The notes below the pieces were generated by a model. The model worked only from the letters and a program-made list of their open reading frames with translations. It ran no database searches and had not been told where the DNA came from. Below, in pieces: positions 44,387-52,272 of a stretch of 64,000 nucleotides of DNA. This stretch comes from Dehalococcoidia bacterium (lineage in GTDB: Bacteria; Chloroflexota; Dehalococcoidia; DSTF01; JACRBR01). The position numbers and the translations under genes were made by a program. The stretch covers positions 1-64,000 of the forward strand of contig JADMII010000011.1 of the NCBI GenBank assembly GCA_015478665.1, in the 5' to 3' direction. Position 1 is the stretch's first letter. Each line of letters opens with the position of its first letter.

Positions 44387-44415
44387 TCGACATCGTGCGG
44401 ACTCGCGTGTACGAT
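44387..44415 (+). promoter_or_regulatory. Promoter of the SDR gene
   Basis: TCGACA (44387-44392), a 17-base spacer and TACGAT (44410-44415), followed 37 bases later by GGAGG and ATG 44452. Confidence 0.65.
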
Positions 44416-44451
44416 AGGCGCCTGAACGAGAACAGAGACGGAGGCCCGGCC

Positions 44452-45291
44452 ATGGCCACTACCGCGTACCTCACCGATGCCGCGTCCATCTCGACCGGCG
44501 CGACGCGACGGCTCGCGCTCGTCACCGGCGCCTCGTCCGGCATCGGGCGCGGCTTCGCAGAGCAGTTGGCGCGGACAGGATACGACGTCGTCGTCGTCGC
44601 CCGCCGCCGCGATGTGCTCGATACCCTCGCATCGGACCTGCAGTCCGCGCATGGCGCGCAGGTGGAGGTGCTCGAGGCCGATCTCGCGACCGACGCCGGC
44701 GTGACGGCGGTCGAGGAGCGTCTCGCGCGCGGCGACATCGATCTTCTCATCAACAACGCCGGCTTCGGCACGCGCGGGGAGTTCGCCGAACTGCCGGTCG
44801 CTCGCGAGCTGCAGGAGATCGATCTCAATGTGCGCGCGCTCGTGCGGCTCTGCCATGCGGCGCTTCCCTCGATGTGCGCGCGAAGCGCCGGCGGCATCAT
44901 CAACGTCGCCTCGACCGGCGGCTTTCAGCCGGTGCCGTTCATGGCGACCTACGCGGCGACGAAGGCGTTCGTCCTGCACTTCAGCGAGGCGTTACACGAA
45001 GAGGTGGCGCCGCACGGCGTGACGATCACGTGCCTCTGCCCCGGGCCGGTGAAGACCGCGTTCCAGGAGACGGCCGGCATCGATCGGTCGGCGATGCCGT
45101 CGATCGCCTACGTCTCGGTCGAGGGCGTCGTGAGCGCCGCGCTCGCCGCGCTGCAGCGCGGGCGCGCGATCGCGATCCCCGGCGCGCTCAACCGCGCGAC
45201 GGCCCAGGGCGCGATGCTGATGCCGCGCGTCGTCACCCGCAAGATCGCCGGCTCGATGTTCCGGCACGCCGGCTCGAAGCGCCGGGGATAG
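44452..45291 (+). CDS. SDR family oxidoreductase
   Basis: A 279-residue short-chain dehydrogenase. NADP-binding LVTGASSGIGRGFA near residue 24, NNAGFG near 100, catalytic Ser in NVASTGGF and Tyr/Lys in YAATKAFVL, and CPGPVKTAFQ after it. The sequence type (DltE/YqjQ-like) acts on lipid or keto substrates. GGAGG precedes the ATG at about nine bases, and a good promoter lies upstream. Confidence 0.92.
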   Translation: MATTAYLTDAASISTGATRRLALVTGASSGIGRGFAEQLARTGYDVVVVARRRDVLDTLASDLQSAHGAQVEVLEADLATDAGVTAVEERLARGDIDLLINNAGFGTRGEFAELPVARELQEIDLNVRALVRLCHAALPSMCARSAGGIINVASTGGFQPVPFMATYAATKAFVLHFSEALHEEVAPHGVTITCLCPGPVKTAFQETAGIDRSAMPSIAYVSVEGVVSAALAALQRGRAIAIPGALNRATAQGAMLMPRVVTRKIAGSMFRHAGSKRRG

Positions 45292-45536
45292 CGCTCGATC
45301 GATCGACGACGAGCAGGTGGCGATCGGCGTCACCGCGTTCCGGCGCGTGACGAGCGGCACCCGTACCTGCGCGAGGTGCTCAACCCGGCCTGCTCGAGGA
45401 CTCGACCACCCTACCGCTGGAGCGCGCTGCTTGCGGTGCGCGCCGACGCTGGTTGAGGAACGCGGAAACCGCGGCGTTCGGCGCGCATTGCCCACGCCGG
45501 GGCGCGTTGGCCGGGCGTGGCGGTCGCGGCGGTGGT

Positions 45537-48500
45537 TCAGCCGAAGTTGTGAGACGTCGGCGCGCGCAGGCGCTCGGCTGCTCTGCGGGCTTGCGGTACG
45601 GGCAGCGCCTCGAAGCGCTCCGCCAGCAGGTTGACGGTGCCTTCCTTCCGCTGCAGCGTCCCCGCGACGATCACGAACGGTTCGCCGCGCACGAGCGCCC
45701 GCTGCCGCTCGTGCAGCCACGGCGGCACGATGATGTTGAGCATCCCGAACTCATCCTCCATCAGCAGGAAGACGAAGCCCTTCGCCGTTCCCGGCTGCTG
45801 GCGGCAGACCACCATCCCCGGCACGCGCACCCGCTCGCCGTCCGGCATGCGCAGCAGGTGCCGCAGCGACGGCATCGCTTCGCCGATCGCCGGCCGCATC
45901 AGCGCCATCGGGTGGTGCCCCGGCGACAACGAGAGCAGGTTGTAGTCCGCGGCCATCTGCTCCCACGTCGTCATGTCTTCGAGCCGCACGCTGTCCTGCG
46001 CGATGGGCAGCGGCAGCGTCAGCTGCACGTGTGGCGGCCGGTAGAGCAGGCCCAGCTGCCACAGCATCTCTCTCCGGTTCAGCCCGAACGCATCGAAGGC
46101 GCCGGTCTGGATCAGGTTCTCGATAGCTTCCTCGGACACGGCGTGTGGTGCGCCATGCGGCAGCGCCGGAGCACGCTTGTGATGTTGGATGGCATCGGCG
46201 GCCACCGCTCCGGCCAGCCGCCGCCAGCCGCCAGCCTCCGTCCGGGCGTGCGCGATCGGCGTGATGCAGATCCGCCGCACGAAGTCCGCCAGCGAGGCGA
46301 ACGGCCCCCCGCGCGCGCGCTCGTCGACGATCGCCTGGGCCGGGCCGGCGCCGATGCCGCGGACGTAGCCGAAGCCCACGCGCACGGCATCGTGCTCGAC
46401 GCTGCAGGTCGCGGCGCCGGCGTTGATATCCGGCGGCAGCACGGTCACGCCGTGGCGCCTGGCGTCGTGCACGAGCACGTGCGGCGGGTAGAAGCCCATC
46501 GGCTGGGCGTTCAGCAGCGAGCAGAGGAACTCCACCGGATAGTAGCGGCGCAGCCACGCGGACTGGAACGCGAGGAAGGCGAAGGCCGCCGAGTGGCTCT
46601 TCGGGAAGCCGAACTCGGCGAAGGCGACGATCTTCTCGAACACCGTCTTCGCCACCTCGTCGCTGACGCCGCGGGCCCGTGCGCCATCGCGGAAGAGCGC
46701 GTAGAACCGCGCCATGTTGTCGCGCGAGCGCTTGCGGCTCATCGCCCGCCGCAGCGCTTCCGCCTGCCCCTCGGTGAAGCCGGCGACGGCGACGGCCGCC
46801 TGCAGCACCTGCTCCTGGTACAGGATCACCCCGAGCGTCTCGCTCAACACCGGCTCCAGGCTCGGATGGTCGTACGGCGGACGGAAGCCGGGGTCGGCGA
46901 GCTGCGCCTGGCGGTGCCGCACGTACGGGTTGACGGCGCCGCCGACGATCGGCCCCGGCCGGATGATCGCCACCTGCACCGTCAGGTCTTCGATCGACCG
47001 CGGCCGCGTGCGTGGCAGCATCTGCATTTGCGCCCGGCTCTCGATCTGGAAGACGCCGACCGTATCCGCTGCACAGATCAGGTCGTACACCTCCGGGTCG
47101 CCGAAGTCGATCCGGCTCAGGTCTTCGATGCGGCCGTGCTGCTCCGCGATGAGGTCCGCGCACTCTTCGACGAGCGAGAGCATGCCGAGCGCAAGGAAGT
47201 CGATCTTGATGAAGCGCGCATCATCGACAGAATCCTTGTCCCACTGGCAGATGTAGCGGCCGGCCATCGCCGCCTGCTCCACCGGCACCAGCTCGACGAT
47301 CGGCTTGGTCGAGATCACCATGCCGCCGACGTGCTGGCTGAGGTGGCGCGGGAAGCCGGAGATCTGCTGCGCGAGTGCGATCAGGTCACGCCAGATCGGC
47401 GCGTCGATCTTGCCGGCGTACTCGTCGTACAGGGACATCTCGTGGGCGATGTCGCCGGCCGATCCCCAGCCGGCGCGCTTCGCCAGCCGGTCGAGCTCGC
47501 TCTCGGCGATGCCCAGCGCCTTGCCGACGTCGCGGATCGCGCTGCGCAGCTTGTACGTCGGGAAGCTCGCGACGAGCGCCGCATGCTCGCGGCCGAAGTG
47601 CTCGTACACTCGCAGGATCAGCTGCTCGCGGATGTCGCGCGGGAAGTCGAGATCGATGTCCGGGACGGAGGCGATCTCGTCGTTCAGGAAGCGGCCGAGG
47701 TAGAGGTTGTGCTTGATCGGGTCGACGTGTGACAGGCCGATGAGGTAGCAGAGGATCGACCCGACGGACGAGCCGCGGCCGCGACCCGGCGGCAGGCCGG
47801 AGCGGCTGCGCGCGGTGTGGCCGCCGCGGACCTCTGCCGCCACCTCGCGGCTCAGCTCGAGGAGCTCGCGGTAGATCAGGAAGAAGCCCGAGAGGCCGTG
47901 CTTGCGCACCAGCCGCAACTCCTCCTGCAGCCGCCGCTTGACGCGCTCCGGGATGCGCCCCGCCACGCTGCCGTAGCGTTCGCGCGCCGCCTGCCGGCAC
48001 ACCGTCTCCAGGTACGCATCGGCGTCGGAGCCGTCCGGCGGCGTATAGTCGGGGAAGCGATACTCAAGGTCCCGCGTGAGGTCGAAGGTGCAGCGTTCGG
48101 CGATGCGCGCGCCTTCGTCGAGCGCCTCCGGCCAGGCGGCGAAGAGCTCGGCCATCTCTTCCGGCGACTTCAGGTAGTACTCCGAGTTCTCACGCCGCTC
48201 GCGATGCGACGCCTCGAGCGTCGTCCGATGCCGGATCGCCACCATCACGTCCTGCAGGCGGTGGCGTGCGCGCTCGTGGTAATGCACGTCATTCGTCGCG
48301 ACGTAGCGCAGCCCGTGCGCCTGCGCCAGCGCGACGAGACGCCGGCAGCGCTCCGTGTCGCCGTGCACCAGGTTCTGCTGCAGCTCGACGTAGAAGTTCT
48401 CCCGACCGAACAGCGCGATATAGCGCTCGACGGCAGCTTCCGCCGCCGCAGGCTCGCCCGCCGCGACGAGCGCCGGCACGAGGCCGCGCTTGCAGCCGGA

Positions 48501-48881
48501 GAGCGCGATGAGGCCGCGCGTGTGCTGCGCCAGCGCCGCGAGCGAGAGGCGTGGCTCCTTGCGGGCGCTCGTCAGGTGCGCGGTCGAGAGGAGACGGCAA
48601 AGGTTGCCGTACCCCTCGCTGTCCCTTGCCAGCAGAGTCAGGTGGTGGCCGTCCTCGAGCGTCACCTCGGCGCCCGTGATCGCGCGGATGCCGAAGGCGC
48701 GGGCGGCCTGCGCGAACTCCATGGAACCGTAGAGCCCGTCGTGGTCGGTGAGCGCCAGCGTCTCATAGCCCAGGTCGCGCGCGCGCAGGATCAACTCGTC
48801 GGGGCTGGAGGCGCCATCGAGCAGCGACCAGCAGGAGTGGAGGTGGAGCTCGGCGCGGTAGCGGTGGGCCGGGGCTGCCAT
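45537..48881 (-). CDS. dnaE2: Error-prone DNA polymerase III alpha subunit (DnaE2/ImuC)
   Basis: A 1114-residue C-family polymerase. The N-terminal PHP domain opens with YRAELHLHSCWSLLDGASSP and contains LTDHDGLYG; the polymerase core has GRGSSVGS, the catalytic PDIDLDFPRD near residue 406 and VQVAIIRPGPI; helix-hairpin-helix and an OB-fold (RVPGMVVCRQQPGTAKGFVFL) follow. The length and the missing tail after the OB-fold are as in ImuC/DnaE2 translesion polymerases rather than replicative DnaE. It is last in an operon with imuB and a small conserved gene. ATG 48881 is used; a GTG at 48911 is also possible. Confidence 0.9.
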   Translation of the reverse strand: MAAPAHRYRAELHLHSCWSLLDGASSPDELILRARDLGYETLALTDHDGLYGSMEFAQAARAFGIRAITGAEVTLEDGHHLTLLARDSEGYGNLCRLLSTAHLTSARKEPRLSLAALAQHTRGLIALSGCKRGLVPALVAAGEPAAAEAAVERYIALFGRENFYVELQQNLVHGDTERCRRLVALAQAHGLRYVATNDVHYHERARHRLQDVMVAIRHRTTLEASHRERRENSEYYLKSPEEMAELFAAWPEALDEGARIAERCTFDLTRDLEYRFPDYTPPDGSDADAYLETVCRQAARERYGSVAGRIPERVKRRLQEELRLVRKHGLSGFFLIYRELLELSREVAAEVRGGHTARSRSGLPPGRGRGSSVGSILCYLIGLSHVDPIKHNLYLGRFLNDEIASVPDIDLDFPRDIREQLILRVYEHFGREHAALVASFPTYKLRSAIRDVGKALGIAESELDRLAKRAGWGSAGDIAHEMSLYDEYAGKIDAPIWRDLIALAQQISGFPRHLSQHVGGMVISTKPIVELVPVEQAAMAGRYICQWDKDSVDDARFIKIDFLALGMLSLVEECADLIAEQHGRIEDLSRIDFGDPEVYDLICAADTVGVFQIESRAQMQMLPRTRPRSIEDLTVQVAIIRPGPIVGGAVNPYVRHRQAQLADPGFRPPYDHPSLEPVLSETLGVILYQEQVLQAAVAVAGFTEGQAEALRRAMSRKRSRDNMARFYALFRDGARARGVSDEVAKTVFEKIVAFAEFGFPKSHSAAFAFLAFQSAWLRRYYPVEFLCSLLNAQPMGFYPPHVLVHDARRHGVTVLPPDINAGAATCSVEHDAVRVGFGYVRGIGAGPAQAIVDERARGGPFASLADFVRRICITPIAHARTEAGGWRRLAGAVAADAIQHHKRAPALPHGAPHAVSEEAIENLIQTGAFDAFGLNRREMLWQLGLLYRPPHVQLTLPLPIAQDSVRLEDMTTWEQMAADYNLLSLSPGHHPMALMRPAIGEAMPSLRHLLRMPDGERVRVPGMVVCRQQPGTAKGFVFLLMEDEFGMLNIIVPPWLHERQRALVRGEPFVIVAGTLQRKEGTVNLLAERFEALPVPQARRAAERLRAPTSHNFG

Positions 48882-48935
48882 ATCAGGTATATTTTCCCGC
48901 GAATGTATCACCGGGAGGCGGATGATGGCCCGGCG

Positions 48936-49238
48936 CTAGTACCGCTGCAGCCACCATACTCCTCCTGCCTCCGCCCCCTCGCCCAGATCCCGGTACACCG
49001 TCAGCACCCGCCCACCCTCCAGCCGCAGCTCGTAGTACATTCGCGAGAGCGCCGCTTCCCGCCACCACTCGTCGTCGATGCGCCAGCGGTCCTGCACCGC
49101 CTCGACTTGCCGCCGCGCCCCCTCGAACACCAGCGAGCGCGGCATCCCCTGCGCGTCCGCTTCGACCTGCAGCCGTCGCGGCGCCCCTAGAGGTCGTAGT
49201 CGATGAGCGCGTACCGGCGTTCGGGGATCCGCGACCAA
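48936..49238 (-). CDS. Small conserved protein between imuB and dnaE2
   Basis: A 100-residue protein. The conserved-looking part is LQVEADAQGMPRSLVFEG, then VEAVQDRWRIDDEWWRE and YYELRLEGGRVLTVYRDL, ending VWWLQRY. It resembles the DUF6504-type proteins found beside mutasome genes in actinobacteria; that link is from memory. The only start before the conserved region is TTG 49238, which overlaps the imuB end by about 50 bases. Rich in Trp/Arg and with no membrane segment. Likely role by context: accessory factor of the ImuB-DnaE2 polymerase. Confidence 0.7.
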   Translation of the reverse strand: MVADPRTPVRAHRLRPLGAPRRLQVEADAQGMPRSLVFEGARRQVEAVQDRWRIDDEWWREAALSRMYYELRLEGGRVLTVYRDLGEGAEAGGVWWLQRY

Positions 49239-50392
49239 GGTTCCACCTCCACCACGCGCGCCACCTGCGGCTCGCCGCCGAAGCGCGCCTTCAGTTGATG
49301 CAGCGTCGCGATGAGTTGCGCCCGCCGCCGCGGCTGCTCGGCGAACAGCAGGCTGCGCTGCTTTCCCGTCTCCCCGCTCAGGTCGATGAACTCCAGCCCC
49401 ATCTCCTCGACCGGCGCCGTCAGTTGCAGCGGCTCGATGAGCTTCTTCAGCACGAAGAGCAGCGCCTCTTCGTCCGCTGTCGGCTCCCGCAGCGTCAGCG
49501 TGTGCTCCCAGCTGCCGCCGCCCAGCAGCGCCAGCCGCAGCCGCAGCTGCCGCACCAGCCGATGGCGCATCGCCGGCCGCGTGGTCAGCCGGCCGATCAG
49601 TTGCTGCGCGGCGATCAGCAGCGCTGCGCTATTCACCGTCGCCGAGGGCATCGCCAGCGTCCCGCTGACCGGCTCGCTGCGCGCGCGCGGCACGAACGGC
49701 GCCGGGTCGATGCCGCGCGCCAGCTCCCACAGCTGGCGCCCCTCGCGCCCGAACTGCGCCTGCAGCGCCCCGATCTCGACCGCGGCGACCTCGCCGATCG
49801 TGCTCAGGGCATAGAGCGCGAGCTTGCGCTGCGTCGCGTACGACACCGGCAGAAACGAGGTGCCCAGCGGTCCGACGAATGCCTGCTCGCTGCCCGCCGG
49901 CACGAACGTCAGCTCCCCGGGCGCGCTCACCGTCGCCGCCGTCCAGGCGATGAACTTCCCCTCGCCGATGCCCACGCTCGCCTCCACGCCGGCGCCCGCT
50001 CGTACCGCCCGCAGCAGGCGCTCGCCCGCCCGTTGCTGCGCCTCCGCTTCGGCAGCTTGGTCGATCGCGGCGAAGACCGTGCCTTCGGCATCGTCGGCCG
50101 CCTCGACGCGCGGCTCCGTATCCTCGATGGCATCCAGCAGGGCGTCCGCCGCCCGGCGGTAGAAGACGGGATCCGGTGGCAGCACGACCAGATCGGGCGC
50201 CATCGTCCGCGCATCGCGGAGCGGCATCCCCCGCCGGATGCCGAGCGCCGCCGCTTCCGGGGAGCAGTCGATGATCGTGCGGTCCCCCGACAGCGCCTCG
50301 CCGATGGCGATCGCCTGCCGCCCGAGATCGGGAGCGCGCGCCCGTTCGAGCGCGATGCGGAAGTGGGGGATGGTGATACACGCCAGGCGCAT
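49187..50392 (-). CDS. imuB: ImuB-like Y-family DNA polymerase homologue
   Basis: A 401-residue protein with the palm/fingers/little-finger layout of Y-family polymerases. At the first catalytic position the usual DxDxFF is CITIPHFRIAL, and the second acidic site (SxDE) is replaced by VFAAIDQA, so it is probably inactive as a polymerase, like ImuB of mycobacteria and Caulobacter. Fingers IDCSPEAAALGIRRGMPLRDA and little finger LRLRLALLGGGSWEHTLTL are recognisable. ImuB normally links DnaE2 to the beta clamp. CGGAG lies eight bases before the ATG. No imuA gene is next to it. Confidence 0.86.
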   Translation of the reverse strand: MRLACITIPHFRIALERARAPDLGRQAIAIGEALSGDRTIIDCSPEAAALGIRRGMPLRDARTMAPDLVVLPPDPVFYRRAADALLDAIEDTEPRVEAADDAEGTVFAAIDQAAEAEAQQRAGERLLRAVRAGAGVEASVGIGEGKFIAWTAATVSAPGELTFVPAGSEQAFVGPLGTSFLPVSYATQRKLALYALSTIGEVAAVEIGALQAQFGREGRQLWELARGIDPAPFVPRARSEPVSGTLAMPSATVNSAALLIAAQQLIGRLTTRPAMRHRLVRQLRLRLALLGGGSWEHTLTLREPTADEEALLFVLKKLIEPLQLTAPVEEMGLEFIDLSGETGKQRSLLFAEQPRRRAQLIATLHQLKARFGGEPQVARVVEVEPWSRIPERRYALIDYDL

Positions 50393-50453
50393 GTGCCGGC
50401 TCCGTGAGAGGAGATTCGCCCTTCGAGGCAGCGCCTGCAGAGGGGTTGGCCGT

Positions 50454-50482
50454 AGTATAGAACGGATGTACTAGAATTTCAA
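50454..50482 (-). promoter_or_regulatory. Promoter of imuB-dnaE2 with SOS-type operator
   Basis: Minus strand TTGAAA (50477-50482), exactly 17 bases, and TATACT (50454-50459). The spacer contains AGTACATCCGTTCT (50459-50472), which reads AGAACGGATGTACT on the other strand: GAAC-N4-GTTC, the LexA site of Gram-positive type, with one mismatch. A repressor bound here would block polymerase. The start codon is about 60 bases downstream. Confidence 0.75.
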
Positions 50483-50657
50483 GCAGGATCTTCTCATCGG
50501 CTGAGGTGCGGGTGATGCCGAACGGAACGGCCAGGCTGCTGCCAGCACGGCGAACGAACGGTTCTATGTGGCGGTCGTGAGATAGGCCTGGGAGGCGCGA
50601 CGCCGCTTGCTGTGCGGATTCGCTCAACAGCGCGCCATTGCGGCCGAGAATCAAGGT

Positions 50658-51458
50658 GTGAGGAAGCTTGGCTTCGTGCTGCTGGGCGGCTGCGCCATCG
50701 GACTCGCCCTGGGTGGGGTCAGCGTCAGTCAGTCGTCCGACCGCCTGAACACTGATACGATCGTCAGCATCGCGCTGCTCGCGCTGGTCTCGGCGCTGGT
50801 CTGCGTGGCCTACTTCGCGGCGCGCCAGGAGTTCAACAGGACGAAGGGCGCCGTCAACGAGCTCAACGCCCAGCTCCTGCGCAAGGAGATCGAGCTCGAC
50901 CATCTCGCCGCCGTCGATGAGCTCACCGGCCTCTACACGCGCCGCCAGTTCGACGACCAGGTGCGGCTCGAGTTCGAGCGCTCGCGACGCTACAAGCGGC
51001 CGCTCGCCCTGCTCCTGATCGAAGTCGACGACATGCAGGCGCTCGGCGAGCGCGTCGGCCGCCTCGGCCGCGGCTACCTGATGTCGCAGGTGAGCGAGAT
51101 CCTGCGCAGCCGCCTGCGCGTCAACGACCTCGGCGGCCGCTACGCCCCGGAAACGATGGGACTGCTGCTGCCCGATTCGGCGGAGACGCAAGCCATCGCC
51201 GTCGCCGACAAGATTCGCGGGCAGGTGCAGGTCAACAGCTTCATGAGCGAGCCGTACGACAACCCGCTGCGCCTCACGCTCTCGATCGGCATCGCCCTCT
51301 TGCCGCACGACGAGATCACGTCCTACGGCGAACTGGAGAAGGCCGCCGAGCGGGCGCTTTCTTCGGCGAAGGCGGCGGGCTTCGATTCCCTCTGCGTGCA
51401 CGGCTCGTCGCAGCCGGTCCGCACCGCCGGTGGGGGCGACATGTCGCTGGCCAGCTGA
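50658..51458 (+). CDS. Membrane-anchored GGDEF-like protein with degenerate active site
   Basis: A 266-residue protein. Two helices (about 5-22 and 36-54) are followed by a coiled segment (NELNAQLLRKEIELD) and a diguanylate-cyclase fold: VDELTGLYTRRQFDDQV near residue 87 and RRYKRPLALLLIEVDD. The GGDEF motif itself is replaced by GGRYAPE (LGGRYAPETMGLLLP), so cyclase activity is unlikely; it may bind c-di-GMP or GTP or act as a scaffold. GTG 50658 is chosen; a TTG at 50607 would extend it. Its upstream region is shared with the imuB promoter. Confidence 0.75.
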   Translation: MRKLGFVLLGGCAIGLALGGVSVSQSSDRLNTDTIVSIALLALVSALVCVAYFAARQEFNRTKGAVNELNAQLLRKEIELDHLAAVDELTGLYTRRQFDDQVRLEFERSRRYKRPLALLLIEVDDMQALGERVGRLGRGYLMSQVSEILRSRLRVNDLGGRYAPETMGLLLPDSAETQAIAVADKIRGQVQVNSFMSEPYDNPLRLTLSIGIALLPHDEITSYGELEKAAERALSSAKAAGFDSLCVHGSSQPVRTAGGGDMSLAS

Positions 51459-51490
51459 CCGGCCCGCTGTAGGTCGCGCATCACCTCACC

Positions 51491-51496
51491 TATACT
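51491..51496 (+). promoter_or_regulatory. -10 box upstream of ruvA
   Basis: TATACT ends eight bases before an ATG at 51505 and 118 bases before ruvA. CTGTAG 18 bases upstream is a poor -35. Confidence 0.5.
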
Positions 51497-51504
51497 CGGG
51501 CCGT

Positions 51505-51624
51505 ATGATCGAGCAGCAGCCGGGCATCCGGCCGATGGTCGCCATCGCGGCACCGCGCGTCGTCGCGCCGTCTGGCGCCGGGTGGTGGTCTGGTGGCGGC
51601 CCGGGGGCGGCGCGATGCCGGTAG
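51505..51624 (+). CDS. Possible leaderless 39-residue upstream ORF overlapping ruvA
   Basis: An ATG eight bases after a TATACT box opens a 39-codon frame (MIEQQPGIRPMVAIA...) that stops at 51624, ten bases inside ruvA. If the transcript starts at this ATG, the peptide would be translated first and could couple to ruvA in the +1-shifted frame. No homologue is recognised, and it may be mere leader RNA. Confidence 0.3.
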   Translation: MIEQQPGIRPMVAIAAPRVVAPSGAGWWSGGGPGAARCR

Positions 51625-52199
51625 CGCGGCTGCGCGGCGTCGTCGAAGAGGCCGGTGACGACTGGGTGATCGTCGGTGTCGGCGGCCTGGGCATGCTCGT
51701 CTCCGTGCCGGCCCCCGCCGCCGAGGCGCTGACCGCCGGTGCCCGTGCCGAGCTGTTCACTCACCTGCATGTGCGTGAAGACGCGCTGACACTGTACGGC
51801 TTCACGAGCGTCGAGGAGCTGCGACTCTTCGAGCAGCTGATCGGTGTCAGCGGCATCGGTCCCCGCGCGGCGCTGGCGCTCCTGTCATCGCTCGACTACG
51901 CGCAGCTCACGCTGGCGATCGTCGGCGGCCAGGTCGACGCGCTGCGGCGGGTGCCGGGCATCGGCCAGAAGACGGCGGAGCGGCTCGTGCTCGAACTGCG
52001 CGACAAGGTGACGCCGCCGGCCGCAGCCGAGGCCGCGCGGCCGGCCGCTATGCCCGAGCGCGATGGCGAGCTGATCGCCGCGCTGCTCGGGCTTGGCTAC
52101 TCGCAGCCGGAGGCGACGGCAGCGGCCGGGCGTGTCGATGGCGCCGGGCTGCCGCTCGAGGACCGCGTGCGCGCCGCCCTGCAGTACTTCGCCGGCTAG
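51615..52199 (+). CDS. ruvA: Holliday junction branch migration protein RuvA
   Basis: A 194-residue RuvA. The N-terminal OB fold (ARLRGVVEEAGDDWVIV), two helix-hairpin-helix motifs (GVSGIGPRAALALLS and VPGIGQKTAERLVLELRDK) and the C-terminal RuvB-binding domain with LLGLGYSQPEA are all there. It forms the tetramer that holds four-way junctions for RuvB. Neither ruvB nor ruvC is nearby. Start ATG 51615 matches the family; an earlier in-frame GTG would add a Gly/Trp tail. Confidence 0.96.
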   Translation: MPVARLRGVVEEAGDDWVIVGVGGLGMLVSVPAPAAEALTAGARAELFTHLHVREDALTLYGFTSVEELRLFEQLIGVSGIGPRAALALLSSLDYAQLTLAIVGGQVDALRRVPGIGQKTAERLVLELRDKVTPPAAAEAARPAAMPERDGELIAALLGLGYSQPEATAAAGRVDGAGLPLEDRVRAALQYFAG

Positions 52200-52237
52200 C
52201 CTGTGCCGCGCGGCATGGGGCCGGAGCGACAATCCGG

Positions 52238-52261
52238 GGCGTGTCGCCGCCCGGCGACGCC
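52238..52261. terminator. Hairpin between convergent ruvA and dnaJ
   Basis: GGC, GT bulge, GTCGCC pairs with GGCGACGCC over nine base pairs and a four-base loop. It lies in the 73-base gap between the two convergent genes. No T-tract. Confidence 0.4.
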
Positions 52262-52272
52262 TGCGCGCCGCG

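Noticed and set aside
45295..45306. TCGATCGATCGA palindrome after the SDR gene
   Set aside because: Simple self-complementary repeat expected by chance in such composition; no flanking operator or terminator features.
45453..47732. Long plus-strand open frame of 759 codons
   Set aside because: It is antisense to dnaE2, rich in Arg/His/Asp, matches no family, and arises because very GC-rich codons lack stops on the other strand.
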